A stretch of DNA of 64,000 nt from Paenibacillus silvestris. Lineage in GTDB: Bacteria; Bacillota; Bacilli; Paenibacillales; NBRC-103111. The notes under the pieces were generated by a model. That model did not search any database, was not told the origin of the DNA, and saw nothing but the letters and a program-made list of their open reading frames with translations. The first letter of the stretch is position 1, and every line of letters starts with the position of its first letter. The stretch is from assembly GCF_009882985.1 (NCBI RefSeq), contig NZ_WTUZ01000022.1, positions 1,215,065-1,279,064 of the forward strand, written 5' to 3'. Of the stretch, positions 54,242-62,178 are shown one piece after another. Made by a program: the position numbers and the translations under genes.

Positions 54242-55141
54242 ATGGGAATAAAGGATTCTTTATCACGAAAAATATTCCTAGTGAGCAATTCCGTATTCCT
54301 GCTGCTTGTTGCACTTTTATGCATAGCGCCGTTTATCAACCTTTTGGCCGTATCATTCTCAGACAAAGTAGCCGTAGCAGCAGGAGAAGTTACTTTTTTC
54401 CCAGTGGGATTTACAACCATCTCTTATCAATTTATTACGAATACCTCGAAGTTCTTCATGTCGCTATTCGTATCTATCCAACGAACAGCCATAGGCGTTC
54501 CGCTCAATTTGCTATTGATCATTTTGACAGCTTATCCTCTCTCGAAATCAAAAGAAGATTTTAGTGCACGGAGTATGTTCTCATGGTTCTTTGTTGTGAC
54601 AATCCTCTTTAATGCCGGATTAATTCCTACCTATATGGTGGTGAAGAGCACCGGAATCATGAATTCCATATGGGCGCTTGTGCTGCCAGGGGCACTCCCC
54701 GTGTTCAGCATGCTAGTTGTGATGAATTATATGCGCAGTCTGCCGAAGGAATTGCTGGAGGCGGCATATATGGACGGCGCGAGTCATGTGCAGACGTTAA
54801 TCCGCGTGGTTTTGCCAGTTTCAATACCTACGCTTGCGACAGTTACGCTTTTTTCATTCGTAGACCACTGGAACAGCTGGTTTGATGGCATGATTTATAT
54901 GAACAAAATTGAAAACTATCCACTACAAACCTATCTGCAAACGGTTGTCGTGAATCCGGAAGAATTTATTCGCAACAATACCGATCTAAGCGGCAACTTA
55001 TCCAAATATTTGTCCATGGTTAGTGCCCGAACAACGGGGGCTGCGCAAATGTTTTTGGCGATGATACCGATTCTATGTATCTATCCCTTCTTGCAAAAGT
55101 ATTTTACAAACGGGCTAGTGATGGGCAGTGTGAAGGAATGA
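54242..55141 (+). CDS. carbohydrate ABC transporter permease (LplC type, system 4)
   Basis: A 299-residue permease with six helices, FFVVTILFNAGLIPTYM, EAA loop EAAYMDGASHVQTLIRVVLP and terminal KYFTNGLVMGSVKE. AAAGGAGAG precedes the ATG. It completes the system 4 channel. No ABC ATPase follows; a shared MsmX-like ATPase is inferred. Confidence 0.92.
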   Translation: MGIKDSLSRKIFLVSNSVFLLLVALLCIAPFINLLAVSFSDKVAVAAGEVTFFPVGFTTISYQFITNTSKFFMSLFVSIQRTAIGVPLNLLLIILTAYPLSKSKEDFSARSMFSWFFVVTILFNAGLIPTYMVVKSTGIMNSIWALVLPGALPVFSMLVVMNYMRSLPKELLEAAYMDGASHVQTLIRVVLPVSIPTLATVTLFSFVDHWNSWFDGMIYMNKIENYPLQTYLQTVVVNPEEFIRNNTDLSGNLSKYLSMVSARTTGAAQMFLAMIPILCIYPFLQKYFTNGLVMGSVKE

Positions 55142-55182
55142 GGCAGAAGCAGTACAAAAAATGAAAATTGGAAGGTGTAGAA

Positions 55183-55635
55183 ATGAAAAATAACATCAGT
55201 TTTGACGGCTTTATTCAGATCGCTATTGTTGTGAAAGACATCGAGAAGGCTGCGGAGGCGTGGGCAAATTTATTGAATTTTCCTGTGCCGGAAATTCGTT
55301 ATCTTCCGCCCGTACATAATCCTGATTTGACGTATCGTGGGAAACCGGCCTTCTATGGCCTCAAGCTGGCGAATATCCGAGTTGGCAATTTCGTTATTGA
55401 ACTGCATGAACCTGACGAGAAAGACAGCACGTTCCGGGAATTTCTTGATCAGCATGGCAATGGTGTGCATCATCTGGGTTTTCAGGTTGGCGAGAAGCGT
55501 GATGCCATCATTGGCGAGCTTGAGGAGATGGGGTATGCCATGCGAACTATAGGGTATTATCCTGGCAGCAGCTGGACAATTGTGGATGCTGAGGATGATT
55601 TGGGGGTTAATTTGAACATCAAGCCGCGGGCTTAA
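55183..55635 (+). CDS. VOC superfamily protein (glyoxalase/epimerase-like), copy 1
   Basis: A 150-residue vicinal-oxygen-chelate protein with two beta-alpha-beta-beta-beta halves (QIAIVVKDIEKAAEAWANLL and GVHHLGFQVGEKRDAIIGEL). The first metal position is Gln rather than His and the last strand reads LGVNLNIKP, so the usual terminal Glu ligand is Asn here. It is therefore unclear whether it binds metal. GGAAGGTG precedes the ATG at 55183. A diverged copy closes the operon at 57302. Confidence 0.85.
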   Translation: MKNNISFDGFIQIAIVVKDIEKAAEAWANLLNFPVPEIRYLPPVHNPDLTYRGKPAFYGLKLANIRVGNFVIELHEPDEKDSTFREFLDQHGNGVHHLGFQVGEKRDAIIGELEEMGYAMRTIGYYPGSSWTIVDAEDDLGVNLNIKPRA

Positions 55636-55659
55636 CTTGGACAAGAGGGAGGAGCAGCT

Positions 55660-56358
55660 ATGAATATTATCATTACCGGTGCAAATCGTGGACTTGGGTT
55701 TGAACTGACACTCGCTGCTATGCAGCGGGGGCACGTGGTCATGGCAGGAAGTCGTTCGCCGCAGGAAGAGGGGAAATTGTTGGAGCTGGTCAGCCGTTAC
55801 CCCGGCCAAATTAAGCCTGTTCAGCTTGATGTATGCGAGGAAGAGTCGATAGCCCAGTTAGCACAAGCGTTGCGTGCAGAAAACCAGAAAGTTGATGCAA
55901 TCATTAACAACGCGGGGATTTTGCTCGGAAGAGGTACTGCATTGGAAGAATTGCCGATTGAGGACGTCGTTCGTTCCTTCGAAGTTAACTTGTTTGGTCC
56001 AATGATGGTTATCAAACATTTGCTTCCGCTAATGGGAGAGGGGGACTCGCAATCCATCTTAAACATATCATCCGAAGCAGGCAGTATCACGAATGCCTAC
56101 GGGGGAGATTTTCCTTATGCGATATCCAAAACGGCGATCAATATGTTCTCTAAACAGCTGAAAAGGTATGTGAAAGATAGAGGAATCCGTGTATACGCCA
56201 TTCACCCAGGTTGGATCAAGACAGATATGGGCGGCGAAAGAGCTCCTGGGGATCCTGCAGAAAGTGCTAATGGTATTATGGATATTCTCGAAAAGAAAAA
56301 GGAAATAGATCAGGCGTCCTTTTTTATCAATTATAAAGGGGAACCGATGCCTATTTAA
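55660..56358 (+). CDS. SDR family oxidoreductase (system 4)
   Basis: A 232-residue classical short-chain dehydrogenase: ITGANRGLGFEL cofactor loop, INNAGILLG, catalytic Ser in LNISSEAGS and YAISKTAINMF Tyr/Lys. The basic residue after the glycine loop (MAGSRSP) suggests NADP(H) preference. GAGGGAGGAG precedes the ATG. Its presence with a 3-keto-disaccharide hydrolase-type protein suggests that it makes or reduces a keto-sugar in the pathway (inference). Confidence 0.9.
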   Translation: MNIIITGANRGLGFELTLAAMQRGHVVMAGSRSPQEEGKLLELVSRYPGQIKPVQLDVCEEESIAQLAQALRAENQKVDAIINNAGILLGRGTALEELPIEDVVRSFEVNLFGPMMVIKHLLPLMGEGDSQSILNISSEAGSITNAYGGDFPYAISKTAINMFSKQLKRYVKDRGIRVYAIHPGWIKTDMGGERAPGDPAESANGIMDILEKKKEIDQASFFINYKGEPMPI

Positions 56359-56399
56359 TCAGTAGGCGAATTCGAATTGAAAATGAAGGAGATTTGCAG

Positions 56400-57284
56400 G
56401 TGAATACGTTAAAGGAACCACGAAAAGCGGAAAGAAGAAACGTGATCAGTATTTTGGAGACTGTGGATGTAAGTAGTGGCGAGCGGAACATTTTAGCCGA
56501 ATTTGATTTTCTAATTGAAGCACCCAATTGGACGTGTGACGGTAACCATCTTGTCTATAATAGCTTAGGTCGTCTTTATAAATTTCATCTCACGACAAGA
56601 GAAAGTACAGCCATTGAATCCGGGTACGCTATCCAATGCAATAACGATCATGTGCTTTCACCGGATAACTCTCATGTTGCGGTGAGCCATCATACTCACG
56701 AGGATGGACTTTCTCGCATCTATACGTTCCCCTTGCAGGGGGGCGATCCGACGCTCATAACGCCGATGGCTCCAAGCTACTTGCATGGTTGGTCACCGGA
56801 CGGAAGCACGTTAGCTTATTGTGCAGAGCGTAACGGTGAATACGACATTTACACCATTCCTGTAAACGGGGGCATAGAATCACAATTAACACATACCCCC
56901 GGTTTGAATGATGGCCCTGAGTATTCGCCTGACAATCGACATATCTGGTTCAACTCGGTACGAACAGGTCTTATGCAAGTTTGGCGAATGAAGGCCGATG
57001 GCAGTGAGCAGACCCAAATGACGTTTGATGAGAGCAATAATTGGTTTCCCCATGTGTCCCCAGATGGAGAATGGGTAGCCTATATCACTTATCGCAAGGG
57101 CGATGTGGATCCTGGCGATCATCCTGCAAATAAAAATGTGGAGATTCGTGTAATGTCTAGCTCTGGTGGCGGTTATCGAACGATTGTCGAGCTGTTCGGG
57201 GGACAGGGAACTCTTAACGTCAATTCCTGGTCGCCAGACAGCAGGCAGTTGGCTTTTGTTAGCTATCGAATCAAACCTTCTTAA
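56400..57284 (+). CDS. TolB-like PD40 beta-propeller protein, cytosolic
   Basis: A 294-residue protein of repeated PD40/WD40-like blades: NWTCDGNHLVYNS, HVLSPDNSHVAVS, HGWSPDGSTLAYC, PEYSPDNRHIWFNS, PHVSPDGEWVAYI and NSWSPDSRQLAFV. That gives about six blades. There is no signal peptide, so it is not a periplasmic TolB. Some intracellular relatives are oligogalacturonide lyase-like; no catalytic motif is evident here. AAGGAG precedes the GTG at 56400. It lies inside the system 4 operon. Confidence 0.85.
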   Translation: MNTLKEPRKAERRNVISILETVDVSSGERNILAEFDFLIEAPNWTCDGNHLVYNSLGRLYKFHLTTRESTAIESGYAIQCNNDHVLSPDNSHVAVSHHTHEDGLSRIYTFPLQGGDPTLITPMAPSYLHGWSPDGSTLAYCAERNGEYDIYTIPVNGGIESQLTHTPGLNDGPEYSPDNRHIWFNSVRTGLMQVWRMKADGSEQTQMTFDESNNWFPHVSPDGEWVAYITYRKGDVDPGDHPANKNVEIRVMSSSGGGYRTIVELFGGQGTLNVNSWSPDSRQLAFVSYRIKPS

Positions 57285-57301
57285 AGTAAAGGAGAAGAAC
57301 G

Positions 57302-57745
57302 ATGGAACATACCATTCTAGGTACAACTCTGGTCTGTCAGATTGCCATGATCGTTCGTGATGTGGAGAAGGCAACTCTCCGTTTTGCCGAGCTATTAGGA
57401 GTCCCTGCTCCCGCGATCATCATGGCGAATGAAGATGGCAGCGACACAGTTAGCTACTTGGGGCAACCCACAAAAGGAAGAGTAAGGCTTTCTTTTTTTC
57501 ACATGGAGAACCTGGTCTTAGAGTTCATTGAACCTACAGATGACCCTTCAACCTGGAAGGAATTCCTTGAAACCAAAGGTCCTGGTGTTCATCACATTGC
57601 ATTTAAGGCGAAGAATAGAATGCTTGAAACAGCTGCTAAACTGGAGCAATTCGGGTTCCCTCTTATTCAAAATGGCAATAAATATGCTTATGTAGAAAGC
57701 ACGGAAGATTTGGGCGTCATCCTTGAACTGCTTGATATTGATTGA
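57302..57745 (+). CDS. VOC superfamily protein (glyoxalase/epimerase-like), copy 2
   Basis: A 147-residue vicinal-oxygen-chelate protein, paralogous to 55183-55635. Visible metal-type positions are Gln in VCQIAMIV, Glu in VLEFIEPTD, His in GVHHIAFKA and Glu in GVILELLD, so unlike copy 1 it keeps the final Glu. It could be an epimerase, lyase or dioxygenase-like enzyme. AAAGGAG precedes the ATG. It is the last gene of the operon before a strong terminator. Confidence 0.86.
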   Translation: MEHTILGTTLVCQIAMIVRDVEKATLRFAELLGVPAPAIIMANEDGSDTVSYLGQPTKGRVRLSFFHMENLVLEFIEPTDDPSTWKEFLETKGPGVHHIAFKAKNRMLETAAKLEQFGFPLIQNGNKYAYVESTEDLGVILELLDID

Positions 57746-57770
57746 ATATACACGGGATATTAGAGTTAAG

Positions 57771-57815
57771 CGTTAACACCGTTCTATTAGAACAGTGTTG
57801 GCGTTTTTTTTTAGT
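57771..57815 (+). terminator. rho-independent terminator of system 4 operon
   Basis: AACACCGTTCTA and TAGAACAGTGTT pair with one mismatch and are followed by GGCG and nine or more T. Confidence 0.85.
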
Positions 57816-57922
57816 TAAATTTATATTAAAATAGCATTGTTAAAGTTTAGAGTGTACAATTACGTGACATGTGGAGTGCTGTTCACTGTAAGTTTCACTT
57901 CTTAGGAGTTGACCGATAGTTC

Positions 57923-59086
57923 ATGATGAAAAAAGAGATCGCACATATTCGCAAGCAATTTAAGTTAGACCACGAGATGCTTAAACTTTTCGAGATTTTT
58001 AACGTGTATATCATGAAGGAAAGCAATGAGATTTACCATTATGAGCGCCAGCCGTTCGCCCTGCTAGACAGAGAGAAGCAGGAATTATATATGGCCAATT
58101 TCAAAAAACTGCTAACCGGCGAATTAGATCAGAAGATGTTCGAGTTGAAATTTCAAGAGGACGCGGAAGATCCTACGCAGGTGCTTCTCCATCAAGGTTT
58201 GATAACCGGCAATGCGCAAGAATGGCAGGATTTAATGCTCTTGCTGGTGGACAAAATGTTGGTAGATACCGTATACGAACAGGATACGGTGATTACTTTC
58301 GTTCGCGGACAATATTCCCGCCCGACCAAGGCGAGAAACGATGAAGCCGAAACGAGCGAAAAGGATGAAATGTTCGCGAATTTGTTCATTCTGTGCAGCG
58401 TGAATTCCACAGAGCAACAGCGGAAAACGCTCATGTTTGATTACGTCGAGAGGGAATTTAAGTATAATGTCTTCGTTGATCCGATCGTTAAATTAAACAC
58501 ACCAGAGCAAGGTTTTTTCTACCCTAGTGTGACGGACAACTATTCTGACGTGAATCGCATTCTATATTGCTCAGGGAGAGCGAATGAACCGAATGTGGCC
58601 TTCATCGATAAAGTCCTGAATGCCGAGAAGACCATAACGGCGTTAGAAGAGAGGGCCATTTTTGAGGATATCGTGAAGGAAGTGGCTGGCGAACACCTGG
58701 ATGCGGCAACGATCGCTCAAGTGTACGAGGAAATTCATCGGGTCATCGAATCCAACGAGGAAGAAGAGCCTCCGAAGCTGGATTATAAAGATGTGGAACG
58801 CATGCTGGCGGTGAGCGGCGTAGAAGACGTGACGAGGGAAAAAGTAGAACGGGCATTCCAGAATGTCGTCGATGACAAAAATTACGAAATCAAAGCAAGC
58901 AGCGTCATTCCGAAGTTCACTTCGAAATCAATTAAGATTGATACGAAGGTAGCCACGATTACGATCAGTCCGCAAGATTTAAAGTACGTGAAACAGGTGA
59001 ATTATCAAGGAAAACGATGCATCTTAATCGAGGTTGACGAAGACGCCGTGATCGAAGGATTTACGCTCACTACAGAGACGTTGTAA
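57923..59086 (+). CDS. DUF4317 domain-containing protein
   Basis: A 387-residue soluble protein. The opening KKEIAHIRKQFKLDHEML and the block YHYERQPFALLDREKQELY are the conserved start of DUF4317, a Bacillota family without known function. The acidic, Lys-rich composition and lack of signal peptide indicate a cytosolic protein. AGGAG lies somewhat far (14 bases) from the ATG pair. It stands alone between two terminators and seems unrelated to the sugar loci. Confidence 0.85.
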   Translation: MMKKEIAHIRKQFKLDHEMLKLFEIFNVYIMKESNEIYHYERQPFALLDREKQELYMANFKKLLTGELDQKMFELKFQEDAEDPTQVLLHQGLITGNAQEWQDLMLLLVDKMLVDTVYEQDTVITFVRGQYSRPTKARNDEAETSEKDEMFANLFILCSVNSTEQQRKTLMFDYVEREFKYNVFVDPIVKLNTPEQGFFYPSVTDNYSDVNRILYCSGRANEPNVAFIDKVLNAEKTITALEERAIFEDIVKEVAGEHLDAATIAQVYEEIHRVIESNEEEEPPKLDYKDVERMLAVSGVEDVTREKVERAFQNVVDDKNYEIKASSVIPKFTSKSIKIDTKVATITISPQDLKYVKQVNYQGKRCILIEVDEDAVIEGFTLTTETL

Positions 59087-59110
59087 GGTATCATCTAAAA
59101 TTCAAAGTAC

Positions 59111-59180
59111 ACAAAAGACCGCCACAGGGGTCCGTTGACAAACTTCACGTTGTCAACTGGCCTTCGTGGCGGTCTTTTGT
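59111..59180. terminator. 70-base fold-back, bidirectional terminator
   Basis: ACAAAAGACCGCCAC pairs perfectly with GTGGCGGTCTTTTGT at the ends, and GTTGACAA with TTGTCAAC inside. T-runs are present on both strands. It lies between the convergent DUF4317 and AraC genes. The double nested stem is longer than a usual terminator. Confidence 0.85.
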
Positions 59181-60071
59181 TTATATGTGATGCTTCCGGT
59201 AATCTCCCGGTGTAATGCCTGTATGTTTTTTGAAGGTTCGATTGAAATGGCTGATGTGATTATAGCCCACCCGTGTAGCTATTTCCGTCACATTCAAATC
59301 CGTCTGCTTAAGAAACGCCATCGCTGCCTGAATGCGAATGTCCGTTAAGAGCTCGATATAGGTTTTGCCTCTTACCAGCTTCAGCATATGGCTGAAATAG
59401 GACGGCGCCATCAGAGCTTTGGCAGCCACACTTTCCAACTGGAGCTCCTCGTGGTAATGCGACTCCATGTAAGCAATGGCTTCATAGAACGCTTTTCGAT
59501 GTAAAGCTACTCGGTGGTTGTCCTGATGACTTTGCGCGTGAGCCTTATACTGCCTGGTGGTAATAACAAGAAGCTTCAGCAGCTCGGCTTTAATCGCCAG
59601 CCGGTACCCCTCCTCTTGCGTCTCCCATTCCGTGAGGATGACCTGAAGCAGGTTCTCGACCACAGTTTGTGTAGAGGGAGGAAGTGCCATTTTGGGCAGC
59701 AGGTCCGCTTCGCCAATCAAAGGTCTGATATAAGCGAAATCGACAAAGGTCTGCAGGTGCGCCAAGTCCCGAAGGCTGTCATCGAGGGCATGAGGCATGA
59801 AATCGACCTGAATCATGCAGAAATCCATCGCTTCTCGGGCCTCTAAACGATGCTCCTGGTAAGGAGGAATGGAGATCAAGTCTCCCTTCGTGAGCACGTA
59901 TTGCTGGCCAGCGACCCAATGCAGACAGCTGCCGGACAGGATATAGCATAGCTGGAGATGCTCGTGGGCATGCAGGATACGGTTCATCGAGTGCGGCCTG
60001 CGAACTTCTATTTTGAAAGGAAACGCTTCGTCGAGCATTTCTTTGTAAGCATAGACCGGATAATCGGACAT
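59181..60071 (-). CDS. AraC family transcriptional regulator
   Basis: A 296-residue regulator with N-terminal cupin sensor (LHAHEHLQLCYILSGSCLHW, LTKGDLISIPPYQEH) and a C-terminal double helix-turn-helix (LESVAAKALMAPSYFSHML, VTEIATRVGYNHISHFNRTF). GGAGGT lies four to five bases before the ATG at 60071; an ATG at 60143 has none. It is divergent from the isomerase-dehydrogenase-glycosidase operon and probably controls it. Confidence 0.88.
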   Translation of the reverse strand: MSDYPVYAYKEMLDEAFPFKIEVRRPHSMNRILHAHEHLQLCYILSGSCLHWVAGQQYVLTKGDLISIPPYQEHRLEAREAMDFCMIQVDFMPHALDDSLRDLAHLQTFVDFAYIRPLIGEADLLPKMALPPSTQTVVENLLQVILTEWETQEEGYRLAIKAELLKLLVITTRQYKAHAQSHQDNHRVALHRKAFYEAIAYMESHYHEELQLESVAAKALMAPSYFSHMLKLVRGKTYIELLTDIRIQAAMAFLKQTDLNVTEIATRVGYNHISHFNRTFKKHTGITPGDYRKHHI

Positions 60072-60237
60072 ATAGACCTCCGTGAGTTTCATTTGGCCTG
60101 AATCTCTTTCATTTAGGATACACGGATTCGTGGATTTGTTCAAAAAAATCGTGGAAAAGGGAAAGCGGTTCCCAGTGCATGCCTGCCATAATAGTCACTA
60201 TAGCAAGTATTAAGCAAAGAGACAGGAGGCATGACAT

Positions 60238-61083
60238 ATGACGAGATTGGGTTTCAGCACGCTGCCCTGCGACGGCTGGTCGCTCGATGAAATGATCCAG
60301 ATCGCCAAGCGGTGCGGCTTCAGCGCTTTGGAACTGCGAGAAGGGACGAATTGGGCGATATCCGCCGAGATGAATGCCGAGATGAGAAGAACTGCGGTTC
60401 ACAAATTCGATGAGGCGGGGTTACGCATAAGCAATATTGGTTCAAGCGTATGTTTCACCGGCCATGAAGGCGATCTAGAGCAGCACGAACAATTGCAGAA
60501 GGTCATTGTGCTTGCCAGTGATCTTAAGGCTGGCGGTGTGCGGATCTTCCTGGGTTATTTTCGTAACCGCAGGGATCAGCCCGTTCCGACGGTAGATTAC
60601 GATCAAATTGTAAGAAGTGTCCGAGAGGCTTGTGAGTATGCCACTTCTTACGGCGTTGAGATTTGGATCGAAACCCATAATGAATTTGCCACGGGCCGTT
60701 CGCTAAAGAAGCTGCTGGATGACGTGGATCGAGCCAATTGCGCTGTAATTTACGACATCATCCATCCACTGGAAGAAGACGAATCGCCGCAGGATACGAT
60801 CGCATTGCTTGGTTCCCGGTTAGCTCATGTGCATATGAAGGATGGAGTTCCCTTCGCTGATAAGGTGGAGCTGAGCTGGAAATATACGAAGGTAGGGGAA
60901 GGCGATGTGCCTATCTCAGCGATAATCCAACTGTTGAATCAAGCGGACTACAAGGGCTGCTACTCCCTGGAGTGGGAGACCAAATGGCGCAAGGAGCTGC
61001 AACTACCGGGTATGGAGCCGGAAACCATTTTTCCTGCCTATATCGAATTTATGCGTACGGCTTGTCAAACTAGAGAGAAATGA
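60238..61083 (+). CDS. sugar phosphate isomerase/epimerase (TIM barrel)
   Basis: A 281-residue xylose-isomerase-like TIM barrel. Expected metal residues: Glu in IWIETHNE, Asp/His in VIYDIIHPLEE, His in AHVHMKDG and Glu in SLEWETKW. ACAGGAGG precedes the ATG. It overlaps the 2-hydroxyacid dehydrogenase gene by ATGA, and the glycosyl hydrolase follows, suggesting one pathway for a released sugar. Confidence 0.86.
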   Translation: MTRLGFSTLPCDGWSLDEMIQIAKRCGFSALELREGTNWAISAEMNAEMRRTAVHKFDEAGLRISNIGSSVCFTGHEGDLEQHEQLQKVIVLASDLKAGGVRIFLGYFRNRRDQPVPTVDYDQIVRSVREACEYATSYGVEIWIETHNEFATGRSLKKLLDDVDRANCAVIYDIIHPLEEDESPQDTIALLGSRLAHVHMKDGVPFADKVELSWKYTKVGEGDVPISAIIQLLNQADYKGCYSLEWETKWRKELQLPGMEPETIFPAYIEFMRTACQTREK

Positions 61084-62096
61084 GGGACTTGCTTGTGAAA
61101 ACATTAGTGACGATTGCGGATGCGGAACTGCGCCAACTATTCTGGCCGGATTCTACTAGGAAAAAGTTGGCCGAAATTTCGGAGGTGGATTTCGTCCCTT
61201 TGCATGAGCGATTCACCAGCGAGCGTCTGGCTGAATGCATACACGAATATGACGCTGTAATCACATCGTGGGGATCGCCTATCTTCACCTCTGACGTGCT
61301 GGCGCGAGCCGAGAGGTTGAAGTTTATCGGACATGGAGCGGGCAGTGTGATGGCCATCGTGAATGAGGATATTTTCGATACATCGATTGCCATTACCTCG
61401 GCGAACAAAGTGCTCGCGCTATCTACGGCTGAGTGTGCGGTATCTTTGTTCCTGGCAGGTGCGTGGGACCACGCCGGTTACAATGCCAGGCTCAAGATGG
61501 GCCAGTGGAGCCACAATAACCGTGAAACCATACTTGGCGTGACACGAAGGGTGATCGGATTAGTTGGTTATGGAGAAATCTCCAAGCAGGTGATTCGAAT
61601 GCTGAAGCCTTTTCACACGACAATTCTGCTGCATTCCAGCTATTGCTCAGAAGAGGAAGCGGCACAGTGGGGGGTAGAGCTCTGTGGGCTTAATGAACTG
61701 TTCGAGCGCAGCGACATTGTCTCCCTCCACAATACATGGACGCCACGCACGGAAGGAATGATCGGAGCGGAGCAGCTGAAGCGGCTGCGAGATGGTGCGC
61801 TATTGGTGAATACAGCGCGAGGCCCTATCATACAAGAGCAAGCGCTCTTGGAGGAGCTTCGTACAGGCCGATTGTTTGCTGCGCTAGATGTTTACGACCG
61901 TGAGCCGCTGCCTGCGAATCATGAATTGTTAGCGCTGCCGAACTTGCTATGCCTGCCGCATATCGGCGGATTTCACGGATTGCTGAAGCGTGAACTTTGC
62001 GATTTCATCGTGGATGAGCTGTCACGTTTTGTGCAGGGAGAAGAGCTGCTAGGTAGAGTGACACTGGAGCATTATCGCCGGCTAACGCCAAGGTAG
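61080..62096 (+). CDS. D-isomer specific 2-hydroxyacid dehydrogenase
   Basis: A 338-residue NAD-dependent dehydrogenase. The cofactor loop is GLVGYGEISKQV, NTARGPIIQEQALLEEL holds the catalytic Arg, ALDVYDREPLP the Glu, and PHIGGFHG the His. Two starts are possible: ATG at 61080 overlapping the previous stop, or GTG at 61095 with TGAGGGA upstream. It would interconvert a keto-acid and a hydroxy-acid from sugar breakdown, such as glyoxylate, hydroxypyruvate or a 2-keto-aldonate; which one is not visible. Confidence 0.9.
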   Translation: MRDLLVKTLVTIADAELRQLFWPDSTRKKLAEISEVDFVPLHERFTSERLAECIHEYDAVITSWGSPIFTSDVLARAERLKFIGHGAGSVMAIVNEDIFDTSIAITSANKVLALSTAECAVSLFLAGAWDHAGYNARLKMGQWSHNNRETILGVTRRVIGLVGYGEISKQVIRMLKPFHTTILLHSSYCSEEEAAQWGVELCGLNELFERSDIVSLHNTWTPRTEGMIGAEQLKRLRDGALLVNTARGPIIQEQALLEELRTGRLFAALDVYDREPLPANHELLALPNLLCLPHIGGFHGLLKRELCDFIVDELSRFVQGEELLGRVTLEHYRRLTPR

Positions 62097-62178
62097 TAAG
62101 GGGCAGATAAATGAAGGCATTACGAAGAAGCTGCCGACCGAAATAGCGGCCAAATTCTAGTAGAGACGGGGGTTCGCA

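Noticed and set aside
62109..62144. 11-codon frame after GGGG in the spacer before the glycosyl hydrolase
   Set aside because: Weak ribosome binding site and Arg-rich random-looking peptide (MKALRRSCRPK); not supported.
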